The notes under the pieces are model-generated. The model was not told the DNA's origin. It searched no databases and worked only from the letters and a program-made list of their open reading frames with translations. From positions 95,625-159,624 of the forward strand of contig VWZW01007711.1 of the NCBI GenBank assembly GCA_013397115.1: DNA of 64,000 bases. The letters are read 5' to 3'. The position numbers and the translations under genes are program-made. Below, one piece after another: positions 10,101-18,452 of this stretch (within the stretch, counting starts at the first letter, position 1; each line of letters opens with the position of its first letter). This DNA comes from Edolisoma coerulescens. Taxonomy: Eukaryota; Chordata; Aves; Passeriformes; Campephagidae.

Positions 10101-12571
10101 CTTCTCTTCCTGGACCCTGGCTCTTGCCAGTGCTCTCTGCTGCTTAAACCCCAAATGAAATGCTCAGCGAGCCTCAGTCAGTTCCTCTAAATCTTCTTGT
10201 TTCAGTGAATTTATTTTTCTCATCTAAAAGTAGCTCGGCAGTTGGTGCTGAGAAACTGGCCTTGCTCTCCTATCTCACAGCTATGGCAAGTTTTACATTT
10301 TTAGGCTTTTCTTAGCACAAAGGAGAAATTCTTGCTGGCTCTTTCTCCCCCGTGTTGCTGGGGACGCTGTCGTTGGTTTAGGATTTATTTTCTTCTGAGC
10401 TGTTTTTGAAGGCATTTGTGTTGCCCTCTGTTGCAGCAGTCAGAGTTTTAAATAGATGGCTTCTTCACATCTGGAATGGGAAGAAATTTTCCTGTGGGGA
10501 TGTAAAATGGATGTGATGTGGTGGAGGAGTTCCAGAGCTCACATTTGGCCTCACTGGTGGGAGGCCAGGGCCAGGCTGACACTTTGCTTCCCCCCTCCAA
10601 GGATGAGTCCCAGTTTTATGTTTTAAGTAGAGACTTGCCTCTGTTGCCAAGTGGGTGATGGAGCTGGGAATCTCACTCCAGTTGACTTCACAGATCCATG
10701 TACTGGGTGTTCCCAGAATGAATCCCCTGTACTGTCACAGTGAGGTGAAGGTCCGGGATGGTGATGGAGACTGCAGAGGGAACACAGGTTGGAGTTTCTA
10801 GGACACAGGAACTGTTGGAATACAAGACAAAGATTCTGAGGACCAGCAGCCTCTGATTTCCAAATGTTTCTAGTCCTCACTCGCTGTATTTTGGTGCAAA
10901 TCTAAGGAAGGTTTCCCTGGAGTCATTCCACGAGAGGATCAGCAATCCTGTGCACCAGCACAGGGCACAGATCCAGCTACACCTGGTGTCCTCCAGCAGC
11001 AGCCTGAGTGTCTCCTGAGCAGCCCTTCCACTTCCCCATCCCTGCTGTCCCTGTCCCCTGTCCTGGGGGAGGCAGGGCTGCTCCCTGGGGGCTGTTCCTG
11101 GTTGATGGATCCACAGCACTCGTCGGTGTTGCCCGTTCTGGAGCCTTGTGCTGGCTCAGCTTTGTTCTGCCCCTGCCCTGCCCTGCTGCTGCTGCAGCTC
11201 TGGGGGGGAAGGAGCACTCAGAACATCCTCAGTCCCCTCCCTCCTGTTTAATTTGCTGCCCCAGCTCTGAGAAGGGGCAGATGGAGGCAGACTGGGAGTG
11301 GGCATGGCTGGAACTGGCAGCAGGGTGTGGGTGTGAGGTGCCATGGAAACAGTGCCCGTGTGTGCTCCCATCTCCTGCCCTGTGAGCACACACAGCTTGT
11401 GCCAGTCACCTTTTCTCGTGGTGCAGGGCTGTGCCTGCCCTGGCAGCTCCAGAGCTCCTGCAGAGCCAGGCTGGTCCCTGCCCAGGCCAGTGCTCAGGCA
11501 AAGCAAACACAGCTCCTGCAGCCTTTGTGGCCCCCATGCTGCTCCCTGTGAGCAGGGACAGGACCCAGGGAACGGCTGGAGCTGGGCCAGGGGGATTTGG
11601 GATGGAGATCAGGGAAAGGTTCTTCCCCCAGAGGGTGCTGGGCACTGCCCAGGCTCCCCAGGGAATGGTCCCGGCCCCGAGGCTGCCAGAGCTCCGGGAG
11701 CGTTTGGGCAGCGCTGCCAGGGATGCCCAGGGTGGGGTTGTTGGGGTGTCTGGGCAGGGCTGGGGGTGGAACTGGGTGATCCCTGTGGGTTCTGTCCAGC
11801 TCAGGACATTCCATGATTCTGTGCTTTCCTTTTGGGCTGCCTGGAGGATTGCACTGATGGGGATCTGTTTGTTTGGTGTTTAGATGGATCCTGAGTATCG
11901 GGTGAAAAAGTTCTTGGCTCTTCTGAGAGAAGAAGGAACGTAAGTACTTTTATTTTAAAGCAGTGTTTAAATTCTCCTTTCTGCTCAGGAATGAGCTGCT
12001 CTGAGGGGAACCTGCACTGGGGTGGATCTGCTCTCATTGTTGGCCCCTCTGTGTTGCCAGAGCTGTGTCAGATCAGTTCTTAACAGGAATTTGGGAGGGG
12101 GGAGGTCCTGGGGGTTTGGGAACCTGCATGCCTGAATTCTCTGCTTTTCTGAATTTACCCTTGACTTTAAAGTGTCCATGAGATACTGGGCCAAAATTTA
12201 TCTTTCTTTAACTAAAGTAAATCAAAAGAGGTTCTGCTTGAGTTTCTGCTTGAGTTTCTGCTTGAGTGAATCCAGCTGTTTATCTGAAATCTGGAATTTT
12301 GGTGTCTTGTGTCTCCTGTCTGAGAGAAGGATGTCCTACTCTTTCCCCATAGGTGCCACAGGGAGTAGTTGAGCCCAGTGGGACCGTGGCATCTCCTAGA
12401 GAGTGACTTTCTAATACATGTAGGGCAGTACCTGTGCTGGGGAAACTCACACCACTATCTATCCTGGCTACATGTGAGTGGGTTCCAGTGTGTGCTTGAT
12501 GCTTTATACATGTGCATGATGCTTTCCTGATGGATTTGGCTTCTTTTGCAAGAGTCCCTACCCTAGACTGA
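4061..12571 (+). CDS. NSF: NSF, 3' part of the gene (four terminal coding exons)
   Basis: N-ethylmaleimide-sensitive factor is a cytosolic hexameric AAA+ ATPase. With SNAP adaptors it pulls apart cis-SNARE complexes after membrane fusion. Only the C-terminal end of the second AAA domain (D2) is in the window: exons 4061-4195, 5002-5115, 11884-11939 and 12553-12571 join in phase to 107 codons plus TGA. The protein reads from GRKLLIIGTTSRKD (the D2 sensor-1 strand) through KKLLMLIEMSLQ to the last helices, MDPEYRVKKFLALLREEG. The sequence is almost the same as mammalian NSF from memory, with small changes such as KERSTIAQNVKGKPVW. The upstream exon carrying the D2 sequence ending in KKAPPQ is not in the window, so the gene enters from the left. 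It runs toward WNT3, tail to tail, as at human 17q21. Confidence 0.97.
4196..5001 (+). other. NSF: NSF intron between 4195 and 5002
   Basis: 806 bp. GTGAGG donor, and an acceptor with a C-rich tract (ttccccccccag). No gene or repeat recognised inside. Confidence 0.85.
5002..5115 (+). CDS. NSF: NSF coding exon, D2 lid region
   Basis: 114 bp, 38 codons, phase 0 on both sides. It begins CTC CTG GGT AAC after the C-rich acceptor and ends TTA CAG|GTAGGA. It encodes LLGNFKDKERSTIAQNVKG and then KPVWIGIKKLLMLIEMSLQ, part of the small helical (lid) subdomain of D2 that packs against the neighbouring subunit in the hexamer. Mammalian NSF reads KERTTIAQQVKGKKVW at the variable stretch. Confidence 0.97.
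6232..6724 (+). mobile_element. CR1 3' end, ~490 bp
   Basis: Starts around ggcaattctgggcaccaatc, continues through gagagtgtccaaaggaggga and ttcagctggagcagaggagg (end of the reverse transcriptase reading frame and 3' UTR), and ends CCATTCCATGATTCTGTGA. One of the two longest CR1 copies in the window. Confidence 0.92.
8099..8138. repeat. 20-bp direct duplication
   Basis: AGCATAAATAAAACTTAATC at 8099-8118 is followed directly by a copy with one change at 8119-8138, in an NSF intron. Confidence 0.9.
9412..9590 (+). mobile_element. CR1 3' end with internal deletion
   Basis: gttgggcactgcccaggctc to gttctctgatcc. About 20 bp around the CGGGAGCGTTTGG block of its relatives are missing. Confidence 0.88.
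11548..11823 (+). mobile_element. CR1 3' end just upstream of an NSF exon
   Basis: Ends CATTCCATGATTCTGTG only about 60 bp before the NSF exon at 11884, so it lies close to the branch-point region of that intron. Confidence 0.92.
11884..11939 (+). CDS. NSF: NSF penultimate coding exon
   Basis: 56 bp: 18 codons plus two bases. It begins ATGGATCCTGAG after TTTAG and ends GGA AC|GTAAGT. It encodes MDPEYRVKKFLALLREEG, the last helix of D2, and the first two bases of a Thr codon. Mammals have YRVRKFLALLREEG followed by Ala. The ATG here is an internal methionine, not a start. Confidence 0.96.
11940..12552 (+). other. NSF: NSF last intron
   Basis: 613 bp, GTAAGT donor, TTTTGCAAG acceptor. A 12-bp unit (TTTCTGCTTGAG-like) is repeated three times at 12231-12266. 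Nothing else recognised. Confidence 0.8.
12231..12266. repeat. 12-bp tandem repeat, three copies
   Basis: gttctgcttgag followed by tttctgcttgag twice, in the last NSF intron. Confidence 0.9.
12553..12571 (+). CDS. NSF: NSF terminal coding exon
   Basis: If splicing uses the AG at 12551-12552, the two bases carried over from the previous exon plus A give ACA (Thr). The frame then reads GTC CCT ACC CTA GAC TGA, ending the protein EEG-T-VPTLD-stop. Mammalian NSF ends ASPLDFD. The nucleotides align with the mammalian end with one net base missing, and GACTGA is shared at the stop. A second AG two bases later would give a different frame of about 30 further residues, which looks less likely. Exon presence is well supported; the exact acceptor is inferred. 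Confidence 0.75.
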
Positions 12572-13427
12572 AGGCGGACCAAGTGCAAGATCAACAGCTG
12601 GAAAAGCGACCAACCTGGAGAACAAACACTGGGATCTTTACTCTTCTGTGCTCAACACACTGGACAAAGTGAAACGCTCCCCTGTTCCCCAGAGCCCCGT
12701 GTGGAACCTGCATGTGTAGTGCAATACAGTATCTTTATTCTTTGTCTTTAATATTCTGATGTCATGTGGAAGTGTCTCCTAGAACACTGTGCTTCTGTCT
12801 CTGTGCAGCCAGGCTGCGTTTTGGGGTGAGCAGGGGGGAATGTCCCGTGAGGTTTGGGGCTGACCCTCACTTGTGTCCAGCATTCCTGCGGTAGGAGAGA
12901 GATCCTGGCTTCCAAGAAACCTGCCAGTCTGGTGGAGGGATGCTGAAGCACTGCTCTGTCTTATCCTGGTCAGGTGAAGGCTTTCTTGTGGTGTCATCCC
13001 ACCCCTCATCGAGCTCTGAGCCAGACCCACACCCCACAGACAGTGCCCACACGAGTCCAGCTCCAGGAGTGCCTGGCTGCTGCGCCCGCTTTATTTATAT
13101 CCAGGTATTTTGGGGCCTGATGGGACACTGCTGGTGGCACTGGGCACTGGAAGAGGGCAGGGAAGTGTTGATCAGAGCAGAGGAAATTTCCAAATCCAGT
13201 ATTTAAGGCATCAAATCTTGTTGTTAATTCAACAACAGTTTTAGAGATGCTGGTCCCAGCCTCCAGCTCTTCCTGAGTTCCTGTAGTTGGCAGCTTTGGT
13301 ACCCTCCAGCCTCCTTTTATCCCTTTTTCCTGCCACGTTACCAAAGGTTGAAATTCCTCCTTAGAGACAGAGAGGAAGCCAAGCTCTGCAGGTGCACGAG
13401 ATGTGTATTGCCATGTTTTTGCACTGA

Positions 13428-13433
13428 AATAAA
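13428..13433 (+). terminator. NSF: Candidate proximal poly(A) signal AATAAA of NSF
   Basis: Canonical hexamer in gcactgAATAAAgg-like context, about 860 bp after the stop codon. It could give a short 3' UTR isoform. Confidence 0.4.
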
Positions 13434-13954
13434 GGAATGTATCAGACCTTGCTCCGCGGCCCTTCCCAGCTCCCGTGGCCTCAGGGAGACGCTGTCCTGA
13501 GGCTGCTCCCCTGGGCTCCACTCCTCCCTGGAACATACCTCAGCGTGGTGGGGCGTGAAATCAAAGCCATTTAGCAGATCTTAGTCAGTGTAGCTTCCTA
13601 AACTTGACCAGACCCACTGTAAGGGCTAGCAGTGGTATCCAGAGGGGTGTTCCCAGCGAAGGAGGGTGCCCCACGTCCTTCCAGGCCGAGGTGGAGGTGC
13701 TGTTGTCCTCAGTGTGTGCTCACAGCAGTCGGAGTGTTTCAGCCACTCCACTCTGCTCCTCTGGCAGTGCTGTTGTGTTGTGATGCTGTTGTGAGTCCCA
13801 GTGGTGGTTCCCTCTCATTTTGTGTAGGATCTTGTGAATTTATTTGTTCCTCCCTTTCCCTCTGCCAGTCCGAGTGACAGCAGCACACAGTAACTTATAT
13901 TTCAGAGTAAATGATGTAAACCTTATCGTGTCTGTGTCCAGAACTATATTGATG

Positions 13955-13997
13955 AATAAATATCTGGTTTAATTGCACATTCAATGGATTCAATAAA
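13955..13997 (+). terminator. NSF: Candidate distal poly(A) signals of NSF (two AATAAA)
   Basis: AATAAA at 13955-13960 and 13992-13997 in AU-rich sequence, followed by ctgtgtctgctgctggggtgtgtg-type GU-rich DNA starting near 14,031. This is the best candidate for the main NSF 3' end. Confidence 0.55.
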
Positions 13998-15087
13998 AAG
14001 CACAACTCCTTGTGATGACCCGGGTGCCATCTGTGTCTGCTGCTGGGGTGTGTGAGGAGCAGAGCTGCTCCTGGGCTGCTCAGTGTGTGCCTGAGCATGG
14101 ATAGGTTGAATTTACCCCAGCCTGGATAGCTGGCCCCTCTTACTCTTAAAGGAGTTGGTGAGAGGACTCTGGTCCAGCCTCTCCTGGAGCTTTGTGGGCC
14201 CTGCAGTGCTGAGGAGGCCCCACGTGTGTGTGGGGTGGGGGTATCCCACACCTGGGGAAGGCTGGAAAACCAGGGTGGGCTGCTGGGTGTGCCATGCCAC
14301 CCATTCCAGCCTCTGTTCCAAGATCTCCATCCGAGGTGTTTCCTGCAGGTGGCACAAGGGAAGGGCAGCACCTTCCCACCACCCGTGTGCTCTCCATGGC
14401 TCCTCCTGGCAGAGTGGCTTTAAACGGATAATAAATAACACAATATTGCTTTCAATGTAAGGGCCAAATTCTTCACTCCCTTCCTTACCCTGCTTCATCT
14501 TGAACCTTCCAGAAATGTGTCCCTGAAATGGAGTTGTTGACCAGAGACAGATTTGAAAGTGCTGGGATGGGTTTTGGGGGCACGGTGTGGGGTCAGGAAG
14601 GTTTGGGGCAGGTGGGCAGGCAGGGCTTCACCCCCGGAGCTGTGGAGCCCAGAGCCCTCCATGGGCCAGGTTCTCTGGTTAGTTGGGACATGTCAGTGGT
14701 GGTGGCACCAGCAGAGACACTCTGTCCATGCACGTGGATCCATGGGATGGCTTTGTGTGAAATTAGGGATCAGGGCAAGAATCCTGAGTGATTTGATGTT
14801 TTATTTTGCCCTTCAGACAGGTATATCTTAAGGCCAGTGCAGTGGAAAATGGTGTGCACTCAAAAGCATTGCTAATGCGAGGGGGATGCTGCAGAAACAC
14901 CCAGAGAATTATTCACGGACAGGAGAAGAGGTTTTTATATGAGAAAATTTGGACCTTGGTCTGTCCAAAGCACTGGAAGGTGATGCAGTGCCAGCCTGTG
15001 AGTACCTGTGGGCAGTGTACAAAGCCTGCAGCCTGTTCTGATCCATTCCCCAATTTGATCTTCTCACTCTGCACAACTCCCTGACAG

Positions 15088-15393
15088 GGGGGGGCACCTG
15101 GGGGGTCGGGCTCTGCTCCCAGGGAACAGGGACCATAGGAGAGGGAACGGCCTCAGGCTGGGCGAGGGGGGGTTTAGGTTGGATATTGAGAAAATTTATT
15201 CATGGAAAGGGTGGTGAGGCATGGGCACAGCTGCCCAGGGTGGGGGTGGAGTCCCCATCCCTGGAGGGGTTTAAAAGCCCTGTGGATGTGCCACTTGGGG
15301 ACAGGGGTCAGTGGTGGCCTTGGCACTGCTGGGAATGGTTGGACTCGATGATCTTAAAAGTCTTTTCCAGCCCCAAGGGTTCCATGGTTCTGT
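15088..15393 (+). mobile_element. CR1 3' end, divergent
   Basis: gggaacggcctcaggctggg to ggttggactcgatgatctta and GGTTCCATGGTTCTGTG. Between NSF and WNT3. Confidence 0.88.
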
Positions 15394-15511
15394 GCTGGTT
15401 CTCAGTTGTGCACACTGTGCCCTGGCACTCCCTGAATCAAAATCTCAGCATTCAGCCGTAAAATCTCTTCTATCTGCCATCATTGTCTGGATTCCTATAA
15501 CAGATACCCCT

Positions 15512-15593
15512 GCCCATGCCAGGGGGTTGGACTTTGTGAGCCTTAAAGTTCCTTCCAACCCAAACCCTTCTGGGATTCCATGATTCCATGGCT
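15512..15593 (+). mobile_element. CR1 3' tail
   Basis: catgccagggggttggactt to ccttccaacccaaacccttc and a repeated CCATGATTCCATG ending. It lies just beyond the inferred WNT3 3' end. Confidence 0.85.
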
Positions 15594-15702
15594 GTCCCTG
15601 TCCATAAGCAGCTGGATCATGACCTCTGTAGACATTCAGCAGGACCCTCAAAGCCAAACCACACAAGCTGGCAAGTGCATATTTTTGAATTTTTACCTTT
15701 TC

Positions 15703-15708
15703 TTTAAT
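15703..15708 (-). terminator. WNT3: Candidate distal poly(A) signal (ATTAAA) of WNT3
   Basis: The minus strand reads GGTACATCATTAAAGAAAAGG at the end of the AT-rich block. ATTAAA is the commonest variant poly(A) hexamer. After it the sequence returns to ordinary GC content. Confidence 0.5.
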
Positions 15709-16282
15709 GATGTACCACAAAAAATGGAAGTTGAAATATATTTTTCTCCAAATATATATATTTATATAATATATAATCTTAGTTAACTCAAGTATATACA
15801 TTGTATAATAAATAATGCTTATAAAAAGAGAAATTTTCTGAATATAAAATAAAAAAAAATCGACCTCTACAACTTTATACAAAACTTTGGATACAGCAGA
15901 TTGATGGAAAAAGATCTTCCATTCAGTGCTAGAATACCTGGCTACAGTAAAATAATTACAAGGCAATAAATGTTCTATTTAATATTAAATACCTTTTCTT
16001 GATTAAAAAACAAACAAACAAAGAAGGGATTTTGTTTAAAGTCGGGTACTGGGAGTCCTTCCAGACACGGGGTTTAATATATACTTTAAATAGATGCATA
16101 TCAGAGGACGGCGTGGCTCCGGCTGGGGGAGGCTTTTGGAGCTCTCTGGGATTTTAATTCTCGGGAGCAAAGGCTCCTCTGAAGGAGGGTCTGGAGCTCG
16201 TCCTGATGCTCTGCACGGGAGGGACCCGGGGTTCTGCTCTCACTGAGGGCCCTCCCGTGCTCCCTGCGAGGGGTCTCACCCC

Positions 16283-16288
16283 TTTATT
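16283..16288 (-). terminator. WNT3: Candidate proximal poly(A) signal of WNT3
   Basis: The minus strand reads GAGCAATAAAGGGGTGAG; AATAAA about 1.7 kb after the stop. Another minus-strand AATAAA lies at 16444-16449. Confidence 0.35.
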
Positions 16289-17436
16289 GCTCTGTGCAGC
16301 TCCAGGGGCTGCTCCTTCCCTAGGGAAAGGAGTGAGTGGAGCAGCAGCCACAGCCCGAGTGGCCACGGCTCCCTGGAATTCACTGCCTGGGGTGTGTTTG
16401 AACGTGGCTGTTGGTCCTGGAGCCCACCAGGACAGAGGGAGTATTTATTTTTTAATTTCACGGGTCAGTACTGCTGGACAAGGTAAACGCAGGGAGAGGG
16501 GATGTGCTCAGGGAGGGGGGGTGGCCTGGGGAGCAGGTGGGGGACAAAGCCCAGTTCTGCTGCACTGGGATGGGCCACGGGATGTGGGGGGGCCCAAATC
16601 CCTGCTCATGGCACGGAGCCTCCCTGCCTGGGGGGGCTTCCTGGATGATTGCTGACAGCTCAGTAAATCCCATGGGGGGGAAGGGTCTGCCTGGGCTTGT
16701 GCTGTGGGACCACAGCTGTCTGGTGGGAAAGAGGCTGGGACAGAGATTTCCTCTCTCCCTGCAATCTCTGACGTTCAGAGCTGGTGCAGCAGCTCACCTG
16801 GCAGGTAACCCGTCCCCAGAGAGATTCCTGAGCTCCCTCTGGGATGTAAGGTCCTGTTAGGGAACGCTTAGTCAAGAGGTACTGCCCCGATCCTTCAAAT
16901 CCTCTCCTGGGCAGCTGCACAGTGAGGAGGTGGCCGGGGCGATGCTGTGTCCCCTGTGAGAGGTGGCAGCAGTGCCCCGTGCCCTGCTCTTGTCCTGGGC
17001 CAGGTGCCAGAGGGTCAGCTCCGGGCTCTGGCTTCCTGACATCCTCCTCGGGGCATTATAGGAGATGTGGGGCTGTGGGGAGCAGAGAGGGAGGGGGGAG
17101 GAGAGACCCGTGGGCTCTGTCCATGTGCTCAGACAGGTTTGGCTCTCCAGCATCACCTCGGAGCAGGAAGGAGGGAGCAGGGCTGGCATGGGGGCTCCTT
17201 TCCTCTCCCCACCACATCTGCTGAGAGCAGGATAGCAGCAGCTGGGGGAGCCCGTGTCTGCTCAGCTTTCACTCTGAAAAATCCATTTCCGCCTGACCCC
17301 CCGTGTCGGTGTCTGCAGGGGCTGGACCTGTGGTGGGAGACAGAGCTGGGAGCTCGGGGGGTGCTGTGGCAGCAGCTCTGCCTCGTGTGGCTGTGCCTCG
17401 CTGGGACTCTGCTGTCCCCGGGCTCTGCTGTCTCCT

Positions 17437-17770
17437 GAGCGTCCTGTCCCTGCTCTCCCTGTCCTGTCCATGCTCTCCCTGTCCTGTCCCTGTAGCCCTG
17501 TCCTGTTAGAGAGTGTCCAGGCATCCTGTCCTGTCCCTGCTCTCCCTNTCTCCCTGTCCTGTCCATGCTCTCCCTGTCCTGTCCCTGTAGCCCTGTCCTG
17601 TCCCTGCTCTCCTGGGCATCCTGTCCTGTCCCTGCTCTCCCTGTCCTGTCCATGCTCTCCCTGTCCTGTCCCTGTAGCCCTGTCCTGTCCCTGCAGCCCT
17701 GTCCTGTCCCTGCTGTCCCCGGGGAGCCTGTCCTGTCCCTGCCCTCTCCAGCCAGCCTGTCCTGCCCGAG
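17437..17770. repeat. Minisatellite, CCCTGTCCTGTCC-type, with one-base gap
   Basis: About 330 bp of imperfect tandem repeats of roughly 15-20 bp built from ctgtcctgtccctgctctcc and the variant tgtccatgctctccctgtcc. A single N is at 17548. It lies in the inferred WNT3 3' UTR, where the sense strand reads GGACAGGACAGGGAGAGCA. Long open frames through it (Gly/Gln/Asp/Arg-rich) are repeat artefacts. Confidence 0.9.
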
Positions 17771-17972
17771 GGATCAGCAGTCACACCTCGCATGGGTGAG
17801 GTGCCCAGAGCCTTCCCCGTGCCCTGGGTGCGGCTGTGTGCCCTGGCCAGGGCCATCGGGAGTTTTGTGCCGTCCTCTGCGGTGTGAGGCCACGTGTGGG
17901 GCTGACCACGGGGCTGAGGGACCTCTCGGCCCTGCTCTGGAGCCACCTCCACCAGTGCAGACCCACCTGTGC

Positions 17973-18452
17973 TTACTTGCAGGTGTGGACGTCGTAGACC
18001 CGCGTGCACTCCTGGCAGCTGACGTAGCAGCACCAGTGGAAGATGCAGTGACACTTCTCCTTGCGTTTCTCAGTCCGAGTGTTGTGGCCTCGCCCGCAGC
18101 ACAGGAGGTCGCAGCCGTCGATGCCGTGGGAGGTGACGTTGCACGTTCTGTCCCTCGTCCCAAAGGAGCCCGTCTCCGGGTTGGGCTCGCAGAAATTGGG
18201 GGAGTTCTCGTAGTAGACCAGGTCCCGCTCCGTCGGCGGCTTGAAAAGCGCGTACTTGGCCCTGAGAGTTTCTACCCAGCCCCGGGACTCCCGGTGCTTT
18301 TCCACCACCATCTCCGAGGCGCTGTCGTATTTATCCTTCAGGTAGTCCCCGATGGCCCGGAAATCGGGCTGGGCCCACCAGCAGGTCTTGACCTCGCAGC
18401 TCCCCGAGAGCCCGTGGCACTTGCACTTGAGGTGCATGTGATCCAGGATGGT
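17973..18452 (-). CDS. WNT3: WNT3 coding exon 4 (terminal coding exon)
   Basis: 480 bp, 159 codons plus TAA at 17975-17973. It starts ACC ATC CTG GAT after CGCGCAG. It contains KCKCHGLSGSCEVKTCWW: Ser212 is the residue acylated by Porcupine, and this loop enters the Frizzled groove. It also contains KYALFKPPTERDLVYYENSP, RDRTCNVTSHGIDGC with N301, and the Cys-rich finger HCIFHWCCYVSCQEC ending TRVYDVHTCK. Mammalian WNT3 ends IRIYDVHTCK from memory, so this bird has the WNT3A-like TRV variant. The bases spanning the stop (CAA|GTAAGC) also resemble a splice donor. Confidence 0.98.
   Translation of the reverse strand, partial: TILDHMHLKCKCHGLSGSCEVKTCWWAQPDFRAIGDYLKDKYDSASEMVVEKHRESRGWVETLRAKYALFKPPTERDLVYYENSPNFCEPNPETGSFGTRDRTCNVTSHGIDGCDLLCCGRGHNTRTEKRKEKCHCIFHWCCYVSCQECTRVYDVHTCK

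Larger units (their letters stand above)
5116..11883 (+). other. NSF: NSF intron between 5115 and 11884
   Basis: 6.8 kb. It contains CR1 fragments at about 6232-6724, 9412-9590 and 11548-11823, all in plus orientation, and a 20-bp direct duplication at 8099-8138. No additional exon was recognised; open frames here are short and GC-driven. It ends tttggtgtttag before the exon at 11884. Confidence 0.8.
12572..14015 (+). other. NSF: NSF 3' UTR (inferred extent)
   Basis: Non-coding sequence after the TGA with no strong repeat. It has AATAAA at 13428, 13955 and 13992. The last pair sits in AU-rich sequence and is followed about 20-40 bases later by TG-rich DNA, which suits a cleavage site near 14,010-14,030. 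The extent is inferred from these signals; transcript data are needed to fix the end. Confidence 0.55.
14016..15690. other. Intergenic DNA between convergent NSF and WNT3
   Basis: About 1.7 kb between the inferred ends of NSF and WNT3. It contains two plus-oriented CR1 tails (about 15088-15393 and 15512-15593). No gene recognised. Confidence 0.6.
15691..17972 (-). other. WNT3: WNT3 3' UTR (inferred extent)
   Basis: About 2.3 kb after the stop. The first part is GC-rich and contains a long G-rich (on the sense strand) minisatellite at about 17437-17770. The last 400 bp (15690-16090) are strikingly AT-rich, with runs such as TATATTATATAAATATATAT, as is common in long developmental-gene 3' UTRs. 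There is a poly(A)-like ATTAAA at 15708-15703. AATAAA hexamers on the minus strand at 16449-16444 and 16288-16283 could give shorter forms. The extent is inferred. Confidence 0.6.

Noticed and set aside
12554..12660. Alternative NSF ending using the AG at 12553-12554
   Set aside because: It would add about 30 residues unlike any NSF tail and miss the GACTGA that aligns with the mammalian stop.
17153..18054. Asp/Arg/Thr/Gly-rich repeated peptides on the minus strand
   Set aside because: Translation of the GGACAGGGA minisatellite in the WNT3 3' UTR, containing an N; no start or splice context.
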